Assembly (NCBI GenBank): GCA_023424015.1
Contig: JAFAEM010000017.1
Location: 62,001 to 126,000 of the forward strand
DNA from: Bacteroidota bacterium
GTDB lineage: Bacteria > Bacteroidota > Bacteroidia > Chitinophagales > Chitinophagaceae
Length of the DNA stretch: 64,000 bases
Direction of reading: 5' to 3'
The notes under the pieces were generated by a model. That model saw only the letters and a list, made by a program, of their open reading frames with translations. It made no database searches and was not told the origin of the DNA. Both the position numbers and the translations under genes were made by a program. This document shows, piece after piece, positions 49,512 to 59,610 of this stretch (the stretch's first letter is position 1; every line of letters starts with the position of its first letter).

Positions 49512-51224
49512 TTAATTCTTTTGGTCAAAGGAAAAAATGATACCGCCCACGAAATTAAATCCATACACCGGGTATTGATTCCAGCGCTGGTATTCTTTGT
49601 TGAAGATATTATTAAACTGCGTCCAAAGGCTGATATTTTTTTGAATTTTGAATTCAAGCCCTGCATTCAGGTCAACAGCGCCTTTTAACTTGCCATCACT
49701 GCCATCTTTCCTAAGATACCTTGGACCATTCCAGGCAAACAGGTCGCCTTTGAGCCAGAGGTCTTTGATGATCTGCAGGCGCAGGGCGGTATTCAGTTCA
49801 AGCGGGATCAGCCCCCAGGCTTTTTGCTGTCCCTGAAGGCCGGTAAACTGGTTGAACTGAAGACTGGTGACCACAGAGAATTTCTCTTCAATCGTATAAC
49901 CCAGTTCACCACCCAGGTTCACTACATTGACCCTTCTTGCATTCACAACCTGGAATGATTTACCATCACCCGCTGCAGTGGTATCATTGATGAAAAGAGG
50001 CTGGTTATTGAGTTTATTGAAAGCCACTTTGGCACTATAGGTAAAATGATCCCCCACGGCGCCTTTAAATCCGGCATATCTTTCTTCGACCCAGGTATTC
50101 AACTGTTCGGACGGCGCCCATAACCAGGGATTCTGTGAAGCCAGGTACTGATATGTGGTCTTGCGGATATATCCGGTCCAGCCAGCCTGGAGGGTAAAAC
50201 GCTGGTCTGAGGTTCCCACTTCCGCGAGGATATTTGGAAACATCTTAAATGATCCGTTATCCCAGGATGGTCTTATTCCTCCCTGCAGCCTGAGTGTCGA
50301 ACTTTTGTACAACACCGCGGGAGAAATATACCAGGCAGTATTATTAACAACAGATTTTGCTTTTGGCGAATAACGGGTAAGATCAAAAGTAACACCGAGC
50401 TGAACCGCGAAGTCCTGTCCTACCTTTTTCTCAAGTGGAAGGTTCACCACGGTATTGCTTTCATTATTCTTCAGGTGGTCGCCAAATATATCGATCCTGA
50501 TCTCGGGCGCATAAGAAAGGCCATATTCCGTTTTGTTGATATTGTGCATTCCGATACGAGCCGAAATGGTCTGGAAACGCTGACGAATCGAGTCGTTTAC
50601 GAAGGAGAGTGTCTCGGGCTGGTAACCATACTTATACGTCCTGTTTTGTTTCATCCCGATACTACCATTCCATTCCAGGTTCTTTACTGTTTTATAGAAC
50701 GCACTAAGCTTAACCTCTGTATTGGTAAAGTCCTGGTAATCTCTTTTGCCCTGAGATGAAACATGTTTCGCATAAATATTAGCTCCCGCTGTATTACCGT
50801 CACCAAAAGAAAAACCAGCTTGAATATATGGCGTCTTCAGGCTACCAAAACCCGCCTTGATATAATTACTATTATCGAATATTCCCGTTGAGTCTACCTG
50901 TAAGGCCAGCGGCTTGAGCGTGCCGGGCTGGTAGGCAAACAAAAGGTTGGGATTCGGGATATCGTATTGCAGTCGCGGCTTTGAAGTATCCGACGAAGGT
51001 GGTGAAGGATTAAAATTGATCTTAGCCGCATCACGCAGAACCGGTTTAAACGCCGACGTGATATCAATAGCTTTCGGTTTGTTCGGATCCTGTGCCGAAG
51101 ATACCGTGAAAGTAATGATGCCAAGACCCAACAAAATAATCCTGTTTAACAGTCCCCCTTGCTTCAAACCAACTCCCGCATTTTGCCTCCTCTTCGCTAC
51201 CTGCATATTGTTTTGAATATTCAT
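49512..51224 (-). CDS. Outer membrane beta-barrel protein
   Basis: A 570-residue protein with a signal peptide late in its N-terminus (about residues 26-45, LLNRIILLGLGIITFTVSSA). The first ATG gives 25 extra polar residues, and an internal start may be used. The rest is a beta-barrel with many amphipathic strands (YIKAGFGSLKTPYIQAGFSFGDGNTAGANIY) and ends FVGGIIFSFDQKN, like a TonB-receptor barrel without plug. No CarboxypepD_reg or plug domain is seen. Between the TPR gene and the HU-CCDC81 gene; this trio is seen together in other Bacteroidota. Function: envelope assembly, inferred. Confidence 0.75.
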   Translation of the reverse strand: MNIQNNMQVAKRRQNAGVGLKQGGLLNRIILLGLGIITFTVSSAQDPNKPKAIDITSAFKPVLRDAAKINFNPSPPSSDTSKPRLQYDIPNPNLLFAYQPGTLKPLALQVDSTGIFDNSNYIKAGFGSLKTPYIQAGFSFGDGNTAGANIYAKHVSSQGKRDYQDFTNTEVKLSAFYKTVKNLEWNGSIGMKQNRTYKYGYQPETLSFVNDSIRQRFQTISARIGMHNINKTEYGLSYAPEIRIDIFGDHLKNNESNTVVNLPLEKKVGQDFAVQLGVTFDLTRYSPKAKSVVNNTAWYISPAVLYKSSTLRLQGGIRPSWDNGSFKMFPNILAEVGTSDQRFTLQAGWTGYIRKTTYQYLASQNPWLWAPSEQLNTWVEERYAGFKGAVGDHFTYSAKVAFNKLNNQPLFINDTTAAGDGKSFQVVNARRVNVVNLGGELGYTIEEKFSVVTSLQFNQFTGLQGQQKAWGLIPLELNTALRLQIIKDLWLKGDLFAWNGPRYLRKDGSDGKLKGAVDLNAGLEFKIQKNISLWTQFNNIFNKEYQRWNQYPVYGFNFVGGIIFSFDQKN

Positions 51225-51279
51225 TTATCAATATGTTTAATAAAACATTCTTCGTAATCAATTCCCGAATTACTAATCC

Positions 51280-54200
51280 CTAATTGCCCACCTTACTACT
51301 CCTACCCTCCTCTTCCGTCACCTGTGCCAGTTTCGTTTCGGCTTCCTTCTTCAGGTTCGGTTCGATCGTATTATCAGCCACACTTTGGAAAGTGGCTTTG
51401 GCATTGAAATAATCTTTCTGTTTAAAATAAACATCGCCGAGCAGAAGGTAGGCTTTGGTTACCCAATAATCGTATGAGCCAGATTTATTGATCACTTCAA
51501 AAGCCGCTTTCTCCGCGTCGGCAAGTTTGTTTAACTGGAACCAGCTATCCGCAATCTCATATCGCGCTTCCGCTGCAAGGGCTGCCTTGTTTAAATTCAC
51601 TACAGTTTTGAAATTGGATATCGCCTGGTCGTGTTGTCCGTTGACGGAATGAGATTTGCCAATTGCCATATTCGCAAGCGCCTTATCATCGGTACTGCTT
51701 CCCTTAGCGTCTACCAGGTCTTTTGCATTTGCCACCGCATCCGACCATTTCTCCTGTTGGTACTGGCTACGTAGTAGTCCACGCATCGCCTCCAGCTGGT
51801 TCTCCTGGTTGGAAGCTTCTTTCTTAAGCTGGATATAATATGTTTCCGCCTTCGCATAATTCTTCAGCTCGAAAAAGTTGATACGGGCTGCTGCCAGTAT
51901 TGCTCTTTCCGCATAATTATTGGGAGCATTGGCCGCCACCGTTTCATAACCAGTCAATGCATTAGCCCAGTCCTTTTTACCATAGTATATCTCACCACGG
52001 TAGAAATGGGCATCAACAAAATAAACACCGTTGGGGAATTTCTTTATGTAGTTGTTCAATGATGTGAGCGCCGCATTGAGGTTACCATTCGCAATCTGGT
52101 TTTCGGCAGCAGCATATGAAAGAGAATCTTCGGTATCGACGCTGAGTGGCTTACCTGACTTACGCATAAAAGCGGCATATTCGTCTGTCTGACCCAGTTC
52201 TACATAAATCAGTTTCACGTTATTCAAAGCGTCTGCTGCTTCAGGTGAGTTGGGGTACTGCGCCACCAGGTCCTGGTAATGTTTTAGTGCCTCATTATTG
52301 TTATTCAAATTATAGTATGAAGTTCCCAGTTTGAGATAAGCCTGTGGTTTCAGGCTTGCATTACCTGTGCTCTTTATTACATTATTAAGGTATGGTATTG
52401 CTTCGCTGAATTTTTCATCGGCCATATAGGTATTGGCAATCTCGAGGTTGGCATCGGTGATCAGGGGTGAAGAAGGAAACTTCCTGTTCATGGTGTTGAG
52501 CAGCTTAATTTTCTCCATTGAACTTTTAATCCCGGTGATCATGGCATCCTGGAAAGTGGCATAGTCCTCAGCCGGCCATGAAAAACGGATCACGTTTTCA
52601 TACATGGTTTTGGCCTTTGAAAAATTACGCTCCATATAATAACAGTCCGCGGCGCGCAGGTACGCGTCCTGGGTGAGATCATCAGAGCTAAGTCCGGGGT
52701 TTCTGCCCAGGGGTTCGAAAAAGCCGAGTGCCGCCTGGTAGTTTTCTTTTCTCAGGTAACAATAACCCAGGTTATACCTTGCATTCGATACATTGGCTTC
52801 ACCACTTGCCGGTGAACCGGCGCTGATATAGGCATTATAATGTTTAATCGCCTCGTCAAGCCTGTTGCTCCTGTATGCCACCTCTCCTTTCCAGAAATTC
52901 ACAAAGGGCAGCACGGCTCCATTGTTGGGATCTTGTAAAGCTTTATCAAGCAGCGCATCCGCTTCCGACAGACGACCATCATTGATCAACTCCGTAGCAC
53001 GGCCATAGAGTATTCTTGGATATAATCTTTTCGCATTGAGAGTTGGGTTTTTCATACCATCGAGCAACGATAGCGCTTCCCTGTAGTTGTTTGTATTTGT
53101 TAAAACAGCTACCAGCAGATCCTTTGCTTCAGTGTTGTAAGTGGAATTGGGGTAATCAGTCAAAAATGATCTCAAACTGTTCAGGGCTTCATCCTGGTAA
53201 CCGAGTTCATAAGAAAGCTTGGCATATTGGAAACGGGAAACTTCCTGTTGTTTCTTATCGCTGCTGTTGGAAGCACAAAACAGGAACGCATTGCGGGCAT
53301 TGCTTTTTTGCCCGGTCTTTAGGTAGGCGTCGCCCAACAGGTACATGGCGCTTTGGCTTAAGGTATCTTCTTTGCCACTCAATTGCTTGAAACCTTCGAT
53401 CGCCTTGGTCAGGTTGTTGTTCATATAATAGGCATACGACAACTCATACAAGTCTTCGCGCCGAACCTTTGGCGAACCTTTTACAAAATCCTCCAGGTAA
53501 GGCAGTCCTTTATCAAATTCTTTACGTTCAAAGTAGGCGTGACCGATCATTTGTTTTAATTCAAGGTCATAGTATTGCGACTGACCGGTTTTGATCTTTG
53601 CTTCAGCATATTTCAAGGCTTCATCTTTTTTCCCCTGTATGTAATATATCTGGGCGATATAGTAAGGGACGACTGTCGAGTAGGCTTTTTCATTCTCCAC
53701 GATCTTAAAGCTTTGCAAAGCTTCGTTGTATTGCTTATCCCTAAATGCCAGGAATCCGTAATAATAATTCGCATCAAGATAATTGGGATCATCCTTCATG
53801 GTGCGAATGGTATTGAACAGGGGTTTTGCCTGCGCAAACTGTTGAAGAGTGAAATAAGAATACCCCTGGTGAAATTTCATGGTAGCGATATCCTTATTAC
53901 TTAGATTGGCAATATTGGATTGCTCGTAGTGATCAAGGGCCTTCTTGAAGTCCTGCTGGCGGAAATAATACTCGGCCAGCTGGAAGTTCATCATTTGAAC
54001 CCTCGCCGTGTTCTTTTCAAGATCGATATAATCAATCGCCAGGTCAACCGCGTTTTCCTCCTGTTGCTTTAAGGCGCATGCGGTGGCGTAGTAATTGATC
54101 TCCTGAACTGTTATGGGATTGTTAACGATATCTGTCTCACGTACGGATTGCTTCAATTCCTTTAGCAAAGGGTAAGCAAGGCTATACTGCTCTTTTTGAA

Positions 54201-54315
54201 AATATTCCTTGGCTTCTTTGAATTTTGTGTGAGGGTCGGAGTAATAGATCGTTTGCTGTGCGCGCACAGCCATGCACAGAACAGTAGCTATTGCTAGCGA
54301 AAAAGTTTGCTTCAT
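51280..54315 (-). CDS. Tetratricopeptide-repeat protein, exported
   Basis: A 1011-residue protein with a signal peptide (MKQTFSLAIATVLCMAVRA|Q) and about twenty-odd TPR or TPR-like helical pairs. Recognisable repeats include KFHQGYSYFTLQQFAQAKPLF, YYGFLAFRDKQYNEALQSF and KLGTSYYNLNNNNEALKHY. It resembles YbgF/BamD-type scaffolds that assemble envelope complexes. It is the first gene of a three-gene minus-strand operon with a barrel and an HU-CCDC81-like protein, 55 bases upstream of the barrel gene. The region 54316-54545 before it has no gene. Confidence 0.85.
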   Translation of the reverse strand: MKQTFSLAIATVLCMAVRAQQTIYYSDPHTKFKEAKEYFQKEQYSLAYPLLKELKQSVRETDIVNNPITVQEINYYATACALKQQEENAVDLAIDYIDLEKNTARVQMMNFQLAEYYFRQQDFKKALDHYEQSNIANLSNKDIATMKFHQGYSYFTLQQFAQAKPLFNTIRTMKDDPNYLDANYYYGFLAFRDKQYNEALQSFKIVENEKAYSTVVPYYIAQIYYIQGKKDEALKYAEAKIKTGQSQYYDLELKQMIGHAYFERKEFDKGLPYLEDFVKGSPKVRREDLYELSYAYYMNNNLTKAIEGFKQLSGKEDTLSQSAMYLLGDAYLKTGQKSNARNAFLFCASNSSDKKQQEVSRFQYAKLSYELGYQDEALNSLRSFLTDYPNSTYNTEAKDLLVAVLTNTNNYREALSLLDGMKNPTLNAKRLYPRILYGRATELINDGRLSEADALLDKALQDPNNGAVLPFVNFWKGEVAYRSNRLDEAIKHYNAYISAGSPASGEANVSNARYNLGYCYLRKENYQAALGFFEPLGRNPGLSSDDLTQDAYLRAADCYYMERNFSKAKTMYENVIRFSWPAEDYATFQDAMITGIKSSMEKIKLLNTMNRKFPSSPLITDANLEIANTYMADEKFSEAIPYLNNVIKSTGNASLKPQAYLKLGTSYYNLNNNNEALKHYQDLVAQYPNSPEAADALNNVKLIYVELGQTDEYAAFMRKSGKPLSVDTEDSLSYAAAENQIANGNLNAALTSLNNYIKKFPNGVYFVDAHFYRGEIYYGKKDWANALTGYETVAANAPNNYAERAILAAARINFFELKNYAKAETYYIQLKKEASNQENQLEAMRGLLRSQYQQEKWSDAVANAKDLVDAKGSSTDDKALANMAIGKSHSVNGQHDQAISNFKTVVNLNKAALAAEARYEIADSWFQLNKLADAEKAAFEVINKSGSYDYWVTKAYLLLGDVYFKQKDYFNAKATFQSVADNTIEPNLKKEAETKLAQVTEEEGRSSKVGN

Positions 54316-54545
54316 GCCAAATGTCCTTTAAACCGTTGGGGGATAAACGCTGCGAATATTCAAATTATTTCAACCAATGCCAAACATCATTCCAAACAGG
54401 TGTGGATAAGTCTGATATTACATCTAGTTTAACAAATCAATCATCTTCAATCGATAAAAAGCAATTAAAATTTCTTCTGTATTATTGCACCGCATTGGAC
54501 ATTGCCCTATATTGGGGAGTGGACCAACCCTAAATTAAATATCAA

Positions 54546-54953
54546 ATGAAAAAACTGTTAAGTATCAGGTATACCGACAATGGGATTACAATAGCCGCAC
54601 TCCTGATGCGCCTTGGCCTCGGAGCACTTATCATCCCACATGGATATAGCAAACTGATCAATTTCGCTTCACGCTCAGCTAATTTTTCCGATCCGTTCCA
54701 TATTGGTAGTCCAACCTCCCTGGCCTTGGTGATCTTCGCAGAGTTTTTTTGTGGCGTGTTTATCTTACTCGGATTGTTTACCCGCCTTGCCTGCATCCCA
54801 CTGATCATCGCCATGGCAGTGATCGTATTCAAAATTCATAACGCCGACTTCTTCGGTGATGCCGAAAAACCCACTCTTTTCCTGCTTGGCTACCTGGCAT
54901 TGATGTTTACCGGGCCTGGAAAGGTTAGTCTCGATAGACTAATAGCCCGATAA
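54546..54953 (+). CDS. DoxX-family membrane protein
   Basis: A 135-residue protein with four transmembrane helices: LLMRLGLGALIIPHGYSKL (with the conserved HGYSK), LVIFAEFFCGVFILLGL, LACIPLIIAMAVIVF and PTLFLLGYLALMFTGPGKVSLD. DoxX proteins are linked to thiosulfate:quinone oxidation or to oxidative-stress complexes; the specific role here is unknown. The ATG is followed by MKKLLSIRYTDNG, a typical start. Confidence 0.88.
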   Translation: MKKLLSIRYTDNGITIAALLMRLGLGALIIPHGYSKLINFASRSANFSDPFHIGSPTSLALVIFAEFFCGVFILLGLFTRLACIPLIIAMAVIVFKIHNADFFGDAEKPTLFLLGYLALMFTGPGKVSLDRLIAR

Positions 54954-55067
54954 ACTGGCTTCCATCTTCTCGACGGTTTAATTCATTAGACAAAGCTGTT
55001 AGGAAATACCCCTATTTCATTTTGATAATCACATAGACTTAAGCCTTAATTTATTTAATTTTAAACG

Positions 55068-56087
55068 ATGGAAGATTACGCAGGATCACAGGGCTTAAGC
55101 AGCGATAAGCAAATAGTATCGACTGACGAACTATTTGTGTACCCGCCAAAATTCCAAAAGCCACCGGAGCAGGCAACTAATGTATGGCTTAAATCTATCG
55201 CCAGCCTTGCACTTTACCTGATCCTCGGTTATTATATTTTTCACAGTTTTGAAATGCTATTGCTGATCACAGCAATTGTTGTATTTCATGAACTTGGTCA
55301 TTTCTTTGCCATGAAGTTTTACCGTTATAAAGATCTCGGTATATTCTTTATTCCGCTTCTTGGCGCTTATGTTTCCGGAAGCAAAAGAGAGGTCTCGCAG
55401 AAAGAATCTGCGGTAATATTGCTTGCAGGCCCTTTACCTGGAATCATCCTGGGAATTATCTTATATTTTCTTTACGAGTACAATCATGATCACTATATTG
55501 GCAGTATTTCTTTTTATACGGTGTCCGTATCGCTGATTTTTCTCAACCTGGTCAATCTTATTCCTGTGTATCCACTAGACGGAGGACAATTGCTCAACCG
55601 TGTTTTCCTTGATGAAGAAAGTTGGCTGAGCCGCCTGTTTGTTTTATTGTCCATTGTTTTTCTCAGCTGGTTTGCACTTTACGGAATGAACCGGCCCTTT
55701 TACCCCTTGCTCATTTTTCCAGCCATGATGTTGTTTAGAATGTTTGGAGATACCCGGTTAAGTACTATTGAGAAAAAAATTGAAACCGCGGGCTTTGATC
55801 TCAATGTCGCTTACGAAGATCTTCCGGATGAAGACTACTGGAAGATCAGGAATATTCTTATCAATGAACATCCCTCATTCAAAGACATACCAACGGCGCC
55901 GCCATTTGAGTACAGTCCAAAAGAAGAAAAGATCATGCTCACCATTCAAAGCCTGCTTCATCGCAACCTGATCCAGGATGTATCAGTGGCAGGCAAATTA
56001 ATTATACTTATCATCTGGCTGGCAGCTATAGCTTCACCCTGGCTGATCAATATGGATTTGTCTTTTTTTAGCCGGTTTGGATTCTGA
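55068..56087 (+). CDS. Site-2-protease-like M50 metallopeptidase
   Basis: A 339-residue membrane protein. The zinc-binding HELGH is in VVFHELGHFFAMKF (about residue 75), and the third ligand motif NLIPVYPLDGGQLL lies near residue 165. About six transmembrane segments surround them. No PDZ domain is present, unlike RseP. The N-terminal 40 residues are polar (SSDKQIVSTDELFVYPPKF). Members of this family cleave within membranes; the substrate is unknown. It stands 114 bases after doxX. Confidence 0.88.
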   Translation: MEDYAGSQGLSSDKQIVSTDELFVYPPKFQKPPEQATNVWLKSIASLALYLILGYYIFHSFEMLLLITAIVVFHELGHFFAMKFYRYKDLGIFFIPLLGAYVSGSKREVSQKESAVILLAGPLPGIILGIILYFLYEYNHDHYIGSISFYTVSVSLIFLNLVNLIPVYPLDGGQLLNRVFLDEESWLSRLFVLLSIVFLSWFALYGMNRPFYPLLIFPAMMLFRMFGDTRLSTIEKKIETAGFDLNVAYEDLPDEDYWKIRNILINEHPSFKDIPTAPPFEYSPKEEKIMLTIQSLLHRNLIQDVSVAGKLIILIIWLAAIASPWLINMDLSFFSRFGF

Positions 56088-56125
56088 TCCGGCAGACAAA
56101 CTTAAATGTTTAGTTGAGGTTGCTA

Positions 56126-57910
56126 TTACCGGTGTTTTAAACTTTTTGCCCACTCATCCAATTTTTCTTCCAGCAGTGTTAGTGGCAGAGATCCATGTTT
56201 CAATACCTCGTCATGAAATTCAGCCAGCGAAACTTTGCCCCCTGACTGATCTACGTATTTTGCACGAAGCTCAGCGATTTTCAACGCACCAATTTTATAT
56301 GCGAGGGCCTGGCCTGGCATAACCATGTATCGCTCGATTTCCGCAGTGGCCCCCTGTTCGGAAATCGCTTCATTGGCCATCATATATTTTATGGCTTCTT
56401 CTCTTGTCATGCCCTTGAGATGTATCGCCACATCCACTACAAGCCGGATGGCGCGGTGCATTTCATCGCCCAGGGCACCCATATATTGATAGGGATCAGT
56501 ATAAAGCCCGAGTTCTTTGCCTAACGACTCACAATACAGCGCCCAACCCTCGGCATAGGCGGAGTAACCACCGAAGCGCCGGAATCGCGGCAAACTTGTA
56601 TCCTCCTGTTGTAGGGAAATCTGGTAGTGATGACCCGGTATTGCTTCATGCAGAAAGAGTGATTCCATACCACTGGTCACGCTGAAGGTTGTTGCGTCCA
56701 GGATCGGAACATAAAAAATACCAGGCCTGCTGCCATCCGGAGCCCCGGCATGATACTCAGCGCTCGCACTCTCGGCACGATATGCTTCTGTCTGACGAAT
56801 CTCAAAAGGTGTAATGGGCACCCGGTTAAACATTTTCTTTAGATGAGGCTGCATAACCTGGTGTATTTTTTCAAAAGCATCGAGTACATCTTTCGGCGTT
56901 TTAAAGGGTGTAAATCTTTTGTCAGTCTTCATGTATTCAAAAAATGCCGGAAGATCACCGGTAAAACCTGTCGACTGCTTTACACTATCCATTAAATGCC
57001 TTATCCGCGCTACTTCGGCTAGTCCCGTCTCATAAACCTCCTGTGGCGATTTGTCGGTCGTGGTCATCTTCTTTAAAAGGAACCTGTAATATTCTTCGCC
57101 GCCAGGCAAAGACCCAATTCCCGAACTCGTCCTGGCTTTGAGCAGGTAACTCTTTTTTAGAAAATTACCCAGTTTTTTGTACGCGGGTTCCAATTGATCT
57201 TTGATGAGTTTGGCATAATCCTCCGTAATCTTATTTTTATCTGCTTCAGAAAATTCAGCAGGTATTGTGGTAATTGGGCTATAAAAAATACTTTCCTGCA
57301 GGCTGGCCGCCGGTATCGCTTCCATTTGTGGAATTAACTTTTCAACAATCGATTTGGGAAAAACGAATTGTGCGTTAAACCCCTTTTTAAAATAAGAAAT
57401 AGCGCTGTCAGCCCAGGCGGGGAAGCCAGAAGCCCGTTGCACCCAGTCGTTGTAATCTTTAACTGTTTTAAAAGGCTGATAACTGGAGCCGCTGCCCAGT
57501 TGTGCCAATGTAAGCGGCATACCAAACATCTGGTGGAATGGAAAATAGTTGTCTGGATAATTGAGTTCTTCCAAAGCCATATTCAGGTCGTATGCCATTA
57601 CATCATAACTCGTCCGGTCCTTTTCTGATTTTTCAACTGATTCGTATTTCTTTAGTTCGGTAAGGTAGCGCCTCAAAAATTCACGATACTTTTCACGATA
57701 GCTGTCCGTAAAATCGATGGGAAGAAGGTGGTTGTAGCGCTTGTCACCGATGAATGTAGCCTCTAAGGGAAATAATTGAAGGTATTCTTCATAATACTGT
57801 TCAAACAACGCGGAAAGTTCTTTCCCGGGGCGATCGTTTTCACTATCAGATTTAGAATTACATCCTGCAACCATTACCAAAATAATTAGGGCCGACCAAA
57901 GTAATTTCAT
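56126..57910 (-). CDS. DUF885 lipoprotein, putative metallopeptidase
   Basis: A 594-residue lipoprotein (lipobox VMVAGC, acylated Cys at about residue 17). The core is the DUF885 family: FEQYYEEYLQLFPLEATFIGDKRYNHLLP, YRFLLKKMTTTDKSPQEVYETGLAEVARI, and the zinc-peptidase motif FLHEAIPGHHYQ (about residue 416). AYAEGWALYCESLGKELG follows, a further metal-ligand region. Family members are thought to be periplasmic carboxypeptidases or oligopeptidases. It converges with the M50 gene 38 bases away. Confidence 0.9.
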   Translation of the reverse strand: MKLLWSALIILVMVAGCNSKSDSENDRPGKELSALFEQYYEEYLQLFPLEATFIGDKRYNHLLPIDFTDSYREKYREFLRRYLTELKKYESVEKSEKDRTSYDVMAYDLNMALEELNYPDNYFPFHQMFGMPLTLAQLGSGSSYQPFKTVKDYNDWVQRASGFPAWADSAISYFKKGFNAQFVFPKSIVEKLIPQMEAIPAASLQESIFYSPITTIPAEFSEADKNKITEDYAKLIKDQLEPAYKKLGNFLKKSYLLKARTSSGIGSLPGGEEYYRFLLKKMTTTDKSPQEVYETGLAEVARIRHLMDSVKQSTGFTGDLPAFFEYMKTDKRFTPFKTPKDVLDAFEKIHQVMQPHLKKMFNRVPITPFEIRQTEAYRAESASAEYHAGAPDGSRPGIFYVPILDATTFSVTSGMESLFLHEAIPGHHYQISLQQEDTSLPRFRRFGGYSAYAEGWALYCESLGKELGLYTDPYQYMGALGDEMHRAIRLVVDVAIHLKGMTREEAIKYMMANEAISEQGATAEIERYMVMPGQALAYKIGALKIAELRAKYVDQSGGKVSLAEFHDEVLKHGSLPLTLLEEKLDEWAKSLKHR

Positions 57911-58028
57911 GTATTATTTATTTACGTAATACAAAGTAAGGGATTTCTGATAGGAATTGGAATAAGTAATTAGGTTAGGCTTTCCCATGCCCTCAATTCC
58001 CAATCACTAATTTCAAACTACTTTAGTT

Positions 58029-59405
58029 TCACTTCAAAACATCAAGCACCTTGTACATTTTGTTGACCAGCGTGGAGGCGCGTCCATTGTAATTATTTAC
58101 CAGGAAAGAAAAGATAAACTCCTGGCCATCTTTTGACTTGTGGTATCCGCAAAAACCTTTGACACCATTGATCGTTCCGCTTTTCATCTTCATATTGTTG
58201 TACTCCGGTAACGCACCAAAGAATGCAGGGTACCAGGATTTACCTTTTGCATATTTCAAGATCTCCACCTGCGCATGCGTGGTCACCCGGTTTAGCGGTG
58301 AAAGGCCCGAACCATCATACATATTTAACTCCCGCTCATCCAGGCCCTGTTGCTTCCAGAAATCTGTTAGGATCGCAAGTCCGGTGTCGGTCGCACCAAA
58401 TCCCCTTTTTTCAAGCGCGATCGTTTTGATCAAAGCCTCACCGTAAAGGTTGATGCTTTTTTTATTGAACCAGTATATAATGGAATCCAGGGCAGGTGAT
58501 GTTTCCGTGTGCAAGATTCTTAAGTTCTTCCGGTCAATATTCTTGTTTTGAGACCGTGCACTGATAGCAATACCAGTTGTATTAATATTTGATCTCGACA
58601 TTGCCTCACTTAACTCACCTATAAACTGACCCGATCCCGAGGGCAATGATCCTGATATAGTAAAACTTTTCTCTTCAACAGGAATGGTGCCTTTTACCAA
58701 ACCTTGTTCGCTGCCCACCGGAAAATAAATATAGGCATTGTCACCGCTACCTTTTCGGGCGGCAACAGCAACGGAATTAAGCTCATAATCAAACAGAGAT
58801 GGTTCCGTCTTTACAATTTGAACAGGGTCGCCAATTTTAGAACCCGACGATAACACCAGGTCAAACTGGTTCTCACGCCAGTTTAATTTACCTGCACCGG
58901 CGCCGTAATAATTTCCGATATCCTGCCAAATCCATCCGTCGGGAATATCTCCATTCTCCCAATTCCTGTCGTCGATCACAATCGCGCTTATAGAAGTGTT
59001 TGTTTTTGAAACCGATTGGACCACCCTGCTCAGCAGAGCCCTGGCTTCCTCTTTATTCCATCGCCAGCTGCCGAAGCTTGGATCACCACCGGGGATAATA
59101 ATCAGGTTATCCCCTTCCAACGCAAACTCAGTTTTATACCTATAATCTTTTCCCAGCATTTCAAACGCGGTTACACTGGTTATAATTTTTTGTGTGGATG
59201 CCGGGGCAAGGCCAGTCATCGCGTTTTTTTCAAAGACGGGCTTACCAGTCTTTGCATCGACCACATATAGAGAACTGATCGCAAATTGTAGTTGGGGATC
59301 GCTTTCAAATTGCTGCAATGCCTTCTGCAGCTTTTGCGTAACAGTTTGGCTCAACGCAATCGTAGAATAAATGGCAAAACCCAGGACCAGGAATATTCTT
59401 TTCAT
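58029..59405 (-). CDS. dacB: D-alanyl-D-alanine carboxypeptidase/endopeptidase, PBP4 (S13) type
   Basis: A 458-residue exported protein (signal peptide to about residue 19). Active-site motifs: SxxK as ASTQKI (about residue 70), SxN-type segment in YDGSGLSPLNRV (about residue 365) and KTG as KSGTINGVKG (about 405). The long insertion between the first two motifs is typical of PBP4. It trims or cleaves peptide cross-links in the periplasm during peptidoglycan remodelling. Confidence 0.92.
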   Translation of the reverse strand: MKRIFLVLGFAIYSTIALSQTVTQKLQKALQQFESDPQLQFAISSLYVVDAKTGKPVFEKNAMTGLAPASTQKIITSVTAFEMLGKDYRYKTEFALEGDNLIIIPGGDPSFGSWRWNKEEARALLSRVVQSVSKTNTSISAIVIDDRNWENGDIPDGWIWQDIGNYYGAGAGKLNWRENQFDLVLSSGSKIGDPVQIVKTEPSLFDYELNSVAVAARKGSGDNAYIYFPVGSEQGLVKGTIPVEEKSFTISGSLPSGSGQFIGELSEAMSRSNINTTGIAISARSQNKNIDRKNLRILHTETSPALDSIIYWFNKKSINLYGEALIKTIALEKRGFGATDTGLAILTDFWKQQGLDERELNMYDGSGLSPLNRVTTHAQVEILKYAKGKSWYPAFFGALPEYNNMKMKSGTINGVKGFCGYHKSKDGQEFIFSFLVNNYNGRASTLVNKMYKVLDVLK

Positions 59406-59610
59406 GTACTACGCTCTTTTTTGGCTGAAATTAAATAGAAATAGATTTGAATTATGGAAAATGAAGTTAAAGCGTCTTTGTCAAAGTATAAATATGAATT
59501 GCCGTGCCTGATGACAACAAATTTTTTAAACATGATACTAAAAGAGCCATGCCCATGTGTCGGCTTTGAAGAATAACTGATATTTGCCCATCAAATTGCA
59601 CTCATACCTC

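Noticed and set aside
54291..54533. 80-residue ORF upstream of doxX
   Set aside because: Overlaps the signal-peptide region of the TPR gene on the other strand and has biased composition; probably a shadow or chance frame.
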